Assembly (NCBI RefSeq): GCF_018100795.1
Contig: NZ_JAGJDY010000008.1
Location: forward strand, 1 to 64,000
From: Alteromonas sp. MMG017
Lineage (GTDB): Bacteria > Pseudomonadota > Gammaproteobacteria > Enterobacterales > Alteromonadaceae
Length of the DNA stretch: 64,000 bases
Direction of reading: 5' to 3'
Position 1 is the first letter of the stretch; the number at the start of each line of letters is the position of its first letter. Below, piece after piece: positions 35,549 to 43,184 of this stretch. The notes beneath the pieces were generated by a model. It was given only the letters and a program-made list of their open reading frames with translations, made no database searches and had not been told where the DNA came from. The translations under genes were made by a program, and so were the position numbers.

Positions 35549-37678
35549 ATGAGCGCAGTTGATTTATTTTCCCTAGCCACCAGTGGTGTAAACGCCAGTA
35601 GTAAGCTTTTACAAACGACCAGTAATAATATTGCCAATGTAAATACGCCTGGGTACGTACGAGAACGAACCGAGCTTGTTAACAGCGATGTATTCGGTGT
35701 TGAAATCGGTAATACAGAGCGAATTATTAACGTATTTGCGCAAAACCAGCTTCGCCGCGATATAACTTCGGTGGGTGAACTAGAGGCTTTTTCTTCCAAA
35801 ACGTCAGCAATTGATAACCTTCTAGCGAGTGAAGCAAACTCCCTTTCTAAAGGCATTAGTGATTATTTTGCAGCAGTCCAAACTGCCTCAGACGACCCTA
35901 CTAACTTGGCCTCTCGTGAACAGGTATTAGGAAAGTCAGAATCGCTGTATCAGCGTATGAAAACCCTGTCAGATTACATGGTTGAAAAGGAAGAAGAGTT
36001 TAATCTTGAAGTCACGTCGTTGGTTAACAGAACCAATAGCTTGATTAGCTCTATTGGCGAACTAAACAAAAATATTGTCATTGCCAAAGGGAATAACACC
36101 AGCGACGAACCCAGTGCATTGATGAATAAACGAGATGCCGCTGTTGAAGAACTCGCCTCGATTATGGCTATCAATGTGAAAGAGAGTCAGAGTCAAAACG
36201 GAGCGATTACCGTAAATTTGACCACTGGCGAATCACTCATATTAGATAATGGTGCGTTTAATTTATTTGAAATAAGTACCAGTGCAGATTCAACTAGCAA
36301 AGAGCTAAAGTTAGAAACAGATTTTGGTTCTCAAACGAAGAACGATACTACGGTTCGTGTTGTTGAAAGTGACTTAGGTGGCAGCCTAGGCGGATTATTT
36401 CGTTACAGAAATGAAGTGCTTGGCACTGCTATGCGCGATGTGGGCCAACTTGCTGTCACTTTTGCCGATGCAGTTAATACCCAAAACAAACTCGGGATGG
36501 ATTTAGACGGCCAATTGGGCGGCAATATTTTTGACATCCCTACGTTTAGGGGATTAGAAACACAGGATACCAGCGGGGATTATCAGGTTGTTGGTCAACT
36601 TATCGCAGGTAAAGGGGCAGAACTGACTGATGCCGATTATCAAATAGAGGTAACTGCTGTAGCGGCAGGTGTTCCCAGCGAAATAGAAATTACTTTTTTA
36701 AATCCTGATGGAACCCCGCAAAAAGACGGCTCTGGAAATGATATTGTCTTTTCAAACTACAGTGTGACTAGTGGGTTTAATGAGTTACCCGGCGGTATTG
36801 AAGTAGAATTTGGTGGGGCTTCAACCTATGCGGTAGGAGATGAGTTTTTGATGCAGCCGACTAAAACGATTGCATCAACTATTGAGTTAGCCACAAACAG
36901 ACCTGAAGATCTCGCGTTCGCCGCGCCAGTAAGGGCACAAGCGGATGCCACGAATTTAGGTAGCGCCAATGTGAGTGGGGTAACAATTACCAACACTGAA
37001 GTCGGCGGTGGTACTGAACAATCTGCATTTGATGGCGCTGGTGGCATACATGATTTAGCCAGCTCGCCCAGTGGCACGTTTGGCGCGCCGGCTCAAATAG
37101 TCTTTACCGCAGAAGATAGCTATCAAGTGCTAGATGGAGAAACGCCGCCCAATGTCATTACCAATGTGACCGGCGCAACTAATTTAAGTAACTTACTAGC
37201 ACAGGCACAAAGCAGTGGCAGCGGCCCTGCTTGGCCTGCAGCATTTTCATCATTAGATGACTACCCAGGTTATGACATTAGTTTAGATGGCGTACCTAAA
37301 GCGGGTGATAGTTTTACGATTAGTTACAATACCGATGGTTTTAACGACAACAGTAATGCACTTGAAATTGCAGCTTTGCAAAACGAGAACTTAGTGCAAG
37401 TGAGTAGTGAATCAACCAATCAGCAACGTACCTTTCAAGATGCTTATGCATCTATGGTAGGGCGGATTGGTGAAGACGCAGCCATGGCTGACATTTCTTT
37501 GACTTCAGCAGAAGCAATGAAAACTCAATCAGAAAATTGGTTTGAGTCAGTATCTGGGGTAAGCCTAGATGAAGAGGCGGCAAACCTAGTCAAGTTTCAG
37601 CAGTCTTATTCTGCCGCAGCACGAATTTTAAGCACAGCGCAAGAGTTGTTCGATACTATTCTAAGTGCAGCGAGGTAA
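35549..37678 (+). CDS. flgK: Hook-filament junction protein FlgK
   Basis: The protein has 709 residues, longer than the enteric FlgK (about 550) because of an enlarged central region (about 330-600). N-terminal TTSNNIANVNTPGYVRERTE and C-terminal EEAANLVKFQQSYSAAARIL are typical. It is the first hook-associated protein and a client of FlgN. It lies 6 bp upstream of flgL. Confidence 0.95.
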   Translation: MSAVDLFSLATSGVNASSKLLQTTSNNIANVNTPGYVRERTELVNSDVFGVEIGNTERIINVFAQNQLRRDITSVGELEAFSSKTSAIDNLLASEANSLSKGISDYFAAVQTASDDPTNLASREQVLGKSESLYQRMKTLSDYMVEKEEEFNLEVTSLVNRTNSLISSIGELNKNIVIAKGNNTSDEPSALMNKRDAAVEELASIMAINVKESQSQNGAITVNLTTGESLILDNGAFNLFEISTSADSTSKELKLETDFGSQTKNDTTVRVVESDLGGSLGGLFRYRNEVLGTAMRDVGQLAVTFADAVNTQNKLGMDLDGQLGGNIFDIPTFRGLETQDTSGDYQVVGQLIAGKGAELTDADYQIEVTAVAAGVPSEIEITFLNPDGTPQKDGSGNDIVFSNYSVTSGFNELPGGIEVEFGGASTYAVGDEFLMQPTKTIASTIELATNRPEDLAFAAPVRAQADATNLGSANVSGVTITNTEVGGGTEQSAFDGAGGIHDLASSPSGTFGAPAQIVFTAEDSYQVLDGETPPNVITNVTGATNLSNLLAQAQSSGSGPAWPAAFSSLDDYPGYDISLDGVPKAGDSFTISYNTDGFNDNSNALEIAALQNENLVQVSSESTNQQRTFQDAYASMVGRIGEDAAMADISLTSAEAMKTQSENWFESVSGVSLDEEAANLVKFQQSYSAAARILSTAQELFDTILSAAR

Positions 37679-37684
37679 CAGATT

Positions 37685-38908
37685 ATGCGTATATCAACGA
37701 GTCAAATTTACGACCAAAGCATTCGCTCCATTATGGAAAACCAAGAAGGGTTGGCTAAAACACAAGAGCAGTTAGCAACGGGAAAACGGATCCTTACGCC
37801 GGCAGACGACCCAGTGGGCGCTGCAAAAGTATTGCGCTTGACCGAAGAGCTTGATGGGCTGACGCAGTTTCAACGAAATAATGATTTGGTAACAGGTTCT
37901 CTAGAACAGCAAGAAGCAGTGCTAACAAATATTACCAATTCGATTAATCGTGCTAGAACACTAGTGGTTCAAGCAGGCTCGGGTATTCTTGACGATCCTG
38001 ATAAACGCGCCATTGGGGCTGAGTTAGAACAAATTAAGTTGGAAATTTTCGACTTAATGAATACCCAAGACGCCGATGGAAATTATATGTATGCAGGTTA
38101 TCAATCTGCAAACCAAGCCTTTACTTATAACCCCGCTTCATCAGGAAATGCCATCACGTTTTCAGGTGATGCAGGCGTAAGTTTTATTCAGCTATCGTCT
38201 AGCTCAAAAATACAATCTACCAGCAACGGTTATGAAGTTTTTGAGAACGTACTATCACGTTTTGATTTCTCTGTAACCGGCAGTACAGTCGCGGATTTAC
38301 AAAACACAGTGGTAAAAGAACAAGGTACGTTTGATACCTTTTTCAACAAGAATTATGACCCTGTAACCAGTGCGAACAATGACTATCAAGTGGAATTTTT
38401 GGCATCGGGAGAAGCACAGCTAACCAATACTGGTACCGGTGCTGTTGTGGGAACGGTTGATTATACATCCGGTAGCCCATTTACTATCAAAGGCATGCAG
38501 TTTGAAGCGAGTGCAGCCGTTGGCGATACCATTAATTTTTCTTTGGATGCGCCTGAGAAAAAGAGTATGGCCCAATCGCTTCATGAAATTCAAACCATAC
38601 TTATGGACAGCACCATTGATGATAGTGCGCTGCAAGAGGCTATTGCCGATTCGTTAGTCGGGTTAGATAATGGGCTAGAAAAAATATCTCTCGAACGCGC
38701 CTCTATAGGTAGTCGCTTAAATATCGCTGAATCCACTTACGAAAGTAATCTTGATATGGAAATTGCGGCAAAGGCATCTCGCTCATCAATCCAAGATGTT
38801 GATTATGCAGAAGCCTCTACGGAATTTGCCAAACAAGAAACTGCACTCAGTGCGGCGCTAGCGACATTCCCGCAAGTATCTAATTTATCCTTGTTCAACT
38901 TCATCTAG
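37685..38908 (+). CDS. flgL: Hook-filament junction protein FlgL
   Basis: The protein has 407 residues. N-terminal MRISTSQIYDQSIRSIMENQ and the flagellin-like helix LATGKRILTPADDPVGAAKV, plus the C-terminal LSAALATFPQVSNLSLFNFI, identify FlgL. It connects FlgK to flagellin. The 3' end overlaps by 24 bp with a convergent gene on the other strand. Confidence 0.95.
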   Translation: MRISTSQIYDQSIRSIMENQEGLAKTQEQLATGKRILTPADDPVGAAKVLRLTEELDGLTQFQRNNDLVTGSLEQQEAVLTNITNSINRARTLVVQAGSGILDDPDKRAIGAELEQIKLEIFDLMNTQDADGNYMYAGYQSANQAFTYNPASSGNAITFSGDAGVSFIQLSSSSKIQSTSNGYEVFENVLSRFDFSVTGSTVADLQNTVVKEQGTFDTFFNKNYDPVTSANNDYQVEFLASGEAQLTNTGTGAVVGTVDYTSGSPFTIKGMQFEASAAVGDTINFSLDAPEKKSMAQSLHEIQTILMDSTIDDSALQEAIADSLVGLDNGLEKISLERASIGSRLNIAESTYESNLDMEIAAKASRSSIQDVDYAEASTEFAKQETALSAALATFPQVSNLSLFNFI

Positions 38909-39871
38909 TAAGGTATTCATCCCCGATAGTGTGGCAAGGTATACTCGGGTTTTATTATCGATATGATCTGAGTAGTAAGAGATATATAAAGTGTCGTCTT
39001 GCCATACCAAGCCAGGGTAACTATTGTCTCCTTTACTCGGTAAGGTAATTAAAAGTTTCAGCGAATAATCAGTTAATGAAAGTAACCAAATTGCCGTTGT
39101 CAGATTTTTACCATCCCAATTTCTACCTGCTACCACATAGCTATTTTCTGTTAGTGATAGCACAACCGGTCCGCCAATATAATGTTTCAAATCATGCCAT
39201 TTCCAATTCGTGTAAGGCGGTGATGAAAAGCCTAATTTGGCGCTGAAGCTATCGGCATCTCGGCGTACAATCGCCGTCGCTCTATCAGCATCATCAAACA
39301 ATATATGGCTTTCATTCGGATAGCCAAATTTGTGTTTTTCAAAAGACATAGCGCCTTTCTTTTGAAGGTAAAGTTGTTTGAGTGGGTTGCCCTCAAATAA
39401 ATCAATCCTTTGATTTTTACGATTATAGGCAAACCCATAAGCCTTTCCCTTGTTCCATGTTAAGCGCCAAAGCCACCAACCTGAATGTCCGAAAAAGTGG
39501 GGTGTTGACCAAGACTCACCGGTAGTAGAAAAGTAACTCACCATTTTAGTGGTTATCGCACCGGTATTTACGTCTTTGTGCTTAGCGTAGGCTGTGATGA
39601 TTAACTTTCGTCCATCAAAACAAAATTTTGGATCGCGCAAATCCCAAGAGGGGAGTGCGAGTCGTTGGTAAGTTTTTGCCCCAGAATCAATATTCACTTT
39701 ACAGACAATCACAACACCATCTGGGCTTATGTGATTTACACCCCGTCGATAGCAGCTCAGTAGTGACTTACGACTATTGTCGAAGGGATTTTCGATTAAA
39801 TCAGTAAACGCGCAGTGCTCACCTTCAGATGAAACTCGCTCAACCGCACTAATCTTCAAATTTATATTCAC
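38885..39871 (-). CDS. Predicted sialidase-like beta-propeller protein
   Basis: The protein has 328 residues with no signal peptide, so it is predicted cytoplasmic. I cannot place it in a named family with certainty. Repeated blade-like strands with aromatic patterns (SGWWLWRLTWNKGKAYGFAY, SYPGLVWQDDTLYISYYS) resemble the sialidase/neuraminidase propeller superfamily, and Arg, Asp and Tyr residues that could form a sialidase-like pocket are present. The gene is the only minus-strand gene between flgB and neuA. It sits between flgL and the first flagellin and overlaps flgL by 24 bp. Proximity to nonulosonate genes makes a role in handling flagellar glycans conceivable, but this is speculation. 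Confidence 0.7.
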   Translation of the reverse strand: MNINLKISAVERVSSEGEHCAFTDLIENPFDNSRKSLLSCYRRGVNHISPDGVVIVCKVNIDSGAKTYQRLALPSWDLRDPKFCFDGRKLIITAYAKHKDVNTGAITTKMVSYFSTTGESWSTPHFFGHSGWWLWRLTWNKGKAYGFAYNRKNQRIDLFEGNPLKQLYLQKKGAMSFEKHKFGYPNESHILFDDADRATAIVRRDADSFSAKLGFSSPPYTNWKWHDLKHYIGGPVVLSLTENSYVVAGRNWDGKNLTTAIWLLSLTDYSLKLLITLPSKGDNSYPGLVWQDDTLYISYYSDHIDNKTRVYLATLSGMNTLLDEVEQG

Positions 39872-39955
39872 GCTAATACTCTTTTAAAAACCGACTGTTA
39901 TGTAATCGTAAACGGCAATTTTATACCGTACTACGGCAATTTTTGTAAATAATTC

Positions 39956-39982
39956 TAAAGGGAACTGCGGTTATGTCGATAC
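39956..39982 (+). promoter_or_regulatory. Sigma-28 (FliA) promoter of flagellin 1
   Basis: TAAA, 15 bases, GTCGATAC: both boxes and the spacing fit the FliA consensus (TAAA-N15-GCCGATAA) with two mismatches in the -10 box. It implies a 5' leader of about 110 nt before the flagellin ATG. Confidence 0.85.
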
Positions 39983-40045
39983 AAACACTGAGAGAGCCAG
40001 TTCATCATTACCCCTCAGGTATTGGTGACTATTAAAATTGTAATA

Positions 40046-40075
40046 GCCGGATCCCCGGCAGCCAGCTCACGCTGG
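40046..40075 (+). promoter_or_regulatory. Two adjacent perfect hairpins in the flagellin 1 leader
   Basis: GCCGG/CCGGC (40046-40050 and 40055-40059, 4-base loop) is followed after two bases by CCAGC/GCTGG (40062-40066 and 40071-40075, loop TCAC). They lie 24 bp before the ATG, just upstream of the SD (TAGGAGAGAC). The placement suggests control of translation or mRNA stability; the function is inferred. Confidence 0.6.
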
Positions 40076-40098
40076 ACTGAGAGTGTAGGAGAGACTTT

Positions 40099-40950
40099 AT
40101 GTCTATGTTCGTCAATACCAATGTTTCCTCATTGAATGCTCAGCGTCAATTATTTGATGTAAGCAATTCTTTGGGTACGTCTTTTGAGCGTCTGTCTTCG
40201 GGTTTCCGTATAAACAGTGCTGCAGATGACGCCGCAGGTCTACAAATCACCGACCGAATGACTTCACAAGTTCAAGGTCTTAACCAAGCGGTACGTAACG
40301 CTAACGATGCGATCTCACTATCGCAAACGGCTGAAGGTGCGTTGTCTGAAACGACTACTTCTCTTCAACGTATTCGTACACTAGCAATTCAATCACAAAA
40401 CGGTATCAACAGCTCTGCTGACCGTGTAGCACTTCAAAAAGAAGTATCTGCACTAAGAACTGAAATATCACGTATTTCAACCACAACTCAGTTTGCTGGT
40501 GTAAATATATTGTCAGGTGACTTCTCTGCCAAGTTCTTGGTAGGTGCAAATGCTGGCCAAACGATTTCTGTAAACCTTTCTACTACCCCGTTGGCAAACG
40601 CTGGTGTTCAGGGTTTCAGTGCGACAGGTTTAGGGATTACTGGCGGCACAAATAACGTACTTACCAGTGAAAATGCATCAAGTATGCTAGCTAGCGTAGA
40701 TACGGCTATTTCAGCGGTAGGTGGTCTTCGTGCCGACTTAGGTGCGCTTCAAAACCGTTTCCAGTCAACGATTCGTAACCTTAGTAATATTTCTGAAAAC
40801 GTTTCAGCAGCACGTTCACAAATCAAAGATACCGATTTTGCTACTGAAACAGCTAACTTGACCCGTAACCAGATTCTACAGCAGGCGAGCACTACCGTGT
40901 TGTCTCAGGCGAATCAGCGTCCGCAGGCAGCACTTCAGCTTCTAGGTTAA
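40099..40950 (+). CDS. fliC: Flagellin 1
   Basis: This is a filament protein of 283 residues. It has only the conserved D0/D1 parts, N-terminal (NTNVSSLNAQRQL, FERLSSGFRINSAADDAAGL) and C-terminal (QASTTVLSQANQRPQAALQL), joined by a short variable centre. That is normal for short polar flagellins of Alteromonadales. Serines and threonines in the centre (about 165-195) are candidate O-glycosylation sites for the Maf enzyme encoded downstream. It is driven by a FliA promoter and ended by a terminator at 41033-41064. Confidence 0.97.
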   Translation: MSMFVNTNVSSLNAQRQLFDVSNSLGTSFERLSSGFRINSAADDAAGLQITDRMTSQVQGLNQAVRNANDAISLSQTAEGALSETTTSLQRIRTLAIQSQNGINSSADRVALQKEVSALRTEISRISTTTQFAGVNILSGDFSAKFLVGANAGQTISVNLSTTPLANAGVQGFSATGLGITGGTNNVLTSENASSMLASVDTAISAVGGLRADLGALQNRFQSTIRNLSNISENVSAARSQIKDTDFATETANLTRNQILQQASTTVLSQANQRPQAALQLLG

Positions 40951-41032
40951 TAAGCTAGTCGTTAACAGTGAGAGAATGGGGCCAGGAGGTAGTGAACCTT
41001 TAACCTCAGTTGTTCTACAGTGAATTATATTT

Positions 41033-41064
41033 AAAAAGGCCGATTTTTTAATCGGCCTTTTTTT
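41033..41064 (+). terminator. Terminator after flagellin 1
   Basis: The perfect 10-bp arms AAAGGCCGAT (41035-41044) and ATCGGCCTTT (41051-41060) enclose a 6-base loop and run into a T-tract, 83 bp after the flagellin 1 stop. Confidence 0.92.
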
Positions 41065-41315
41065 ATTTCTGCGAATTAAAATATTGAAATAAAAGGTTTT
41101 TTCAAAAAGATCAAAAAAACCTAAAGTAAACGGCAGTTCGGTACGATAACTATAACAAAGGGAAGGTAAACATTACTTCCTCTCTTTAAAGCCTAAAACG
41201 AATAATAAAAGCAATAAGTTTAAGAGGTTTTGACGAGTGTTAGTTGACTACTAGGTTTTAGATATTGTCAGGAGATCAATAGCTTAAAATCAGAAAAATC
41301 ATTTTCATAAAGTTC

Positions 41316-41343
41316 TAAAGGAAATGGTGAGGTAAGTCGATAA
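41316..41343 (+). promoter_or_regulatory. Sigma-28 (FliA) promoter of flagellin 2
   Basis: TAAA at 41316-41319 and GTCGATAA at 41336-41343 are 16 bases apart. The surrounding sequence (TTCTAAAGG upstream) resembles the flagellin 1 promoter, which points to a duplicated control region. It predicts a leader of about 260 nt. Confidence 0.82.
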
Positions 41344-41366
41344 AGAGTTAAGTTTGCTGATTGAGC

Positions 41367-41528
41367 TGCTGACTGGCGAGAATGAAGCCAGGAGGTAGTG
41401 AGAGGTTTGAGGTCTGGAACAACAAACCCGACAGTCAGCAAAAGAGAAGTTTCCTTCTCTGTGTAACAAGCTTCACCGGGAGTGACCCGTTAAAGCGTCA
41501 GAATAAAATCCTGACAATTATGTGAAGC
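41367..41528 (+). promoter_or_regulatory. Structured 5' leader RNA of flagellin 2
   Basis: Three separate elements follow one another. First, a 9-bp perfect stem TGCTGACTG/CAGTCAGCA (41367-41375, 41432-41440). Second, a 7-bp hairpin AGAGAAG-TTTC-CTTCTCT (41443-41460). Third, a 7-bp closing stem GCTTCAC/GTGAAGC (41470-41476, 41522-41528) enclosing hairpins CGGG-AGTGA-CCCG (41477-41489) and GTCAG/CTGAC (41497-41515), which together make a three-way junction. This much perfect pairing in AT-rich non-coding DNA suggests a functional mRNA leader. The ligand or regulator is unknown, and it matches no riboswitch class I can name. Confidence 0.55.
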
Positions 41529-41610
41529 ACAAGCTATGCCAAAATATTTAATTAACTCGCGCAAATAATAAAATCAATAGCGCAAAACTTAAACTGTTAG
41601 GAGACCTCTC

Positions 41611-42462
41611 ATGAGTCTATTCGTAAATACTAATGTGTCATCGCTTAATGCGCAGCGCCAGTTGTTCTCAACAGGCAATAACTTAGATACTGCTTTTGAA
41701 CGTTTATCATCTGGCTTTAGAATTAACAGTGCCGCTGATGATGCTGCAGGTCTACAAATTACCGACCGTATGACCTCACAAGTTCAAGGTCTAAATCAAG
41801 CGGTACGTAATGCAAATGATGCGATTTCGTTGTCGCAAACTGCTGAAGGTGCAATGCAAGAAACCACGACAGCCTTGCAGCGAATTCGTACTCTTGCTAT
41901 CCAATCGCAAAATGGTATTAACTCTTCTGCGGATAGACTAGCGCTTCAAAAAGAAGTGTCGGCACTTCGTACTGAAATTTCACGTATTGCTACCACTACC
42001 CAGTTCGCTGGCGTAGATGTACTAACTGGCGCGTTTTCAGCTCGCTTCTTAGTAGGCGCCAACGCTGGGCAAACGATTTCTGTTAACTTGTCTACACAAG
42101 CATTGGGCCGCGCAGGCATTGATGGCTTTAGTGCGACAGGTTTAGGAATTACAGGTGGGAATAATGATGTATTAACAGAAACGAATGCATCAGCATTGCT
42201 TGGTTCAGTAGATAATGCGATATCTGCAATAGGTGGCCTGCGTGCCGACTTGGGTGCGCTTCAAAACCGCTTCCAATCTACCATCAGAAACTTAAGTAAT
42301 ATTTCTGAGAATGTATCTGCGGCAAGATCACGAATTAAAGATACAGATTTTGCCACCGAAACGGCAGAGTTGAGCCGTAACCAGATTCTTCAACAAGCAA
42401 GTACAACTATTCTTGCCCAGGCGAACCAACGTCCACAAGCGGCATTGTCACTACTAGGGTAA
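41611..42462 (+). CDS. Flagellin 2
   Basis: The protein has 283 residues and is close to flagellin 1 across D0/D1 (FERLSSGFRINSAADDAAGL; QANQRPQAALSLL), with differences in the first helix (FSTGNNLDTA) and in the centre (about 165-200). SD TTAGGAGA precedes the ATG. It has its own FliA promoter, a long structured leader and a downstream terminator, so it is expressed separately from flagellin 1 and possibly in different amounts. Confidence 0.97.
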   Translation: MSLFVNTNVSSLNAQRQLFSTGNNLDTAFERLSSGFRINSAADDAAGLQITDRMTSQVQGLNQAVRNANDAISLSQTAEGAMQETTTALQRIRTLAIQSQNGINSSADRLALQKEVSALRTEISRIATTTQFAGVDVLTGAFSARFLVGANAGQTISVNLSTQALGRAGIDGFSATGLGITGGNNDVLTETNASALLGSVDNAISAIGGLRADLGALQNRFQSTIRNLSNISENVSAARSRIKDTDFATETAELSRNQILQQASTTILAQANQRPQAALSLLG

Positions 42463-42558
42463 GAAGTAAATAAGGCGTTTTAATTGGGAAGGAGTTGAGA
42501 GGCCATCCCCTAATGAAGGAATGGCGGCCATTTAAGGCCGCCCCCTTTGAGAAAGCGC

Positions 42559-42594
42559 CGACTAACAGGACTGAGAGTGTAGAAGTGTTGGTTG
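42559..42594 (+). repeat. Leader-like relic with a flagellin 1 leader motif in its loop
   Basis: CGACTAACA and TGTTGGTTG pair over 9 bp (two G-U pairs). The loop carries GGACTGAGAGTGTAG (42568-42582), identical over 15 bases to 40074-40088 in the flagellin 1 leader, where the same motif holds the start of the SD. No ORF follows here, so it looks like a remnant of a lost flagellin leader or a moved regulatory module. Confidence 0.5.
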
Positions 42595-42671
42595 AGAGGC
42601 CAGTTTATCCTACTAAAACCCTGCCAGCCGACTGAAACAGTATTTGCTCAATCTCCTAACGTGAGCAGATT

Positions 42672-42702
42672 GGCCGAGATTTAATGTCTCGGCCTTTTTT
42701 TT
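42672..42702 (+). terminator. Terminator downstream of flagellin 2
   Basis: The perfect 8-bp stem GGCCGAGA/TCTCGGCC has a 7-base loop and is followed by eight T. It lies about 210 bp after the flagellin 2 stop, so the transcript would have an unusually long 3' untranslated region. Confidence 0.93.
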
Positions 42703-43030
42703 ATTCTAAGCCGAAACACCCTGCCAAACTGAAATCATTAACTTGAGCAAAATTAATGATTCACAAATACAAATGCACCTTCCATGCCAAGTGTATTCAC
42801 TTATGTTTCCAATCTACGAATCATTGTTAAACCTAATGATGCCGCAATACCGTTAAAAGTAAATGTTGCCAGCCAGAATGTGAATCGATTTATCGTAAAT
42901 AGACTAGCATGTGTGTCGCTTTAGTGGCCGGAAAGATAAAAAGTCACAAAAATAGACGGATATTAAATCTTTAAAAATCAGTGGCTTAATTATTGTTTTG
43001 ATTTATTTTAAAAAAAAGACAAAAAAAAAC

Positions 43031-43057
43031 TAAAGAAGCTAAAGACTTGGCCGATAC
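43031..43057 (+). promoter_or_regulatory. Sigma-28 (FliA) promoter of flagellin 3
   Basis: TAAA, 15 bases, GCCGATAC: a near-perfect FliA consensus, the best of the three flagellin promoters. It gives a leader of about 120 nt. Confidence 0.92.
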
Positions 43058-43136
43058 CTATTGTTGAGGGGTAATGTAATTTACTTTGCAAGAGGAAGTT
43101 AGTCGGGAGTAGTGACCCAGCTAATTTGAACTGGAA

Positions 43137-43169
43137 GGATTTAATGATAGCACAGGCATCATTGAATCC
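43137..43169 (+). promoter_or_regulatory. Strong hairpin directly before the flagellin 3 ribosome binding site
   Basis: The arms 43137-43148 and 43158-43169 (GGATTTAATGAT and ATCATTGAATCC) pair over 12 positions with one G-U, around a 9-base loop. The SD TAGGAGGT begins two bases later. A second, weaker stem (TTAG..GGG/CCC..CTAA) lies at about 43109-43125. The position fits control of ribosome access or protection of the mRNA 5' end. Confidence 0.6.
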
Positions 43170-43184
43170 CTAGGAGGTAATCTA

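Larger units (their letters stand above)
40951..41610 (+). other. Gene-free 660-bp spacer between flagellins 1 and 2
   Basis: I see no credible gene here. It holds the flagellin 1 terminator (41033-41064), a weak FliA-like site (41122-41149, TAAA-N16-TACGATAA), the FliA promoter of flagellin 2 (41316-41343) and a long structured leader. A 24-bp block with two mismatches (GAGAATG, two variable bases, then GCCAGGAGGTAGTGA) occurs twice, at 40972-40995 and 41378-41401. Confidence 0.7.
42463..43184 (+). other. Gene-free 722-bp spacer between flagellins 2 and 3
   Basis: No credible gene is present. The left part holds a GC-rich hairpin GGCGGCC/GGCCGCC (42523-42542), a leader-like hairpin (42559-42594), a TGCTCA/TGAGCA hairpin (42645-42667) and the terminator (42672-42702). 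The middle (about 42705-43025) is AT-rich with no structure I can name. The right part holds the FliA promoter and leader of flagellin 3. Confidence 0.7.

Noticed and set aside
41398..41466. A 22-codon mini-ORF (GTG to TAA) after AGGAGGTA in the flagellin 2 leader
   Set aside because: The SD is only two bases from the GTG, too close for efficient initiation, and the copy of the block at 40972-40995 is followed by a stop after three codons. The bases are better explained by the RNA stems.
42523..42549. GGCGGCC/GGCCGCC hairpin as the main terminator of flagellin 2
   Set aside because: The stem is strong but is followed by CCCC and only three T, so intrinsic termination is doubtful. The hairpin at 42672-42702 with eight T is the better terminator.
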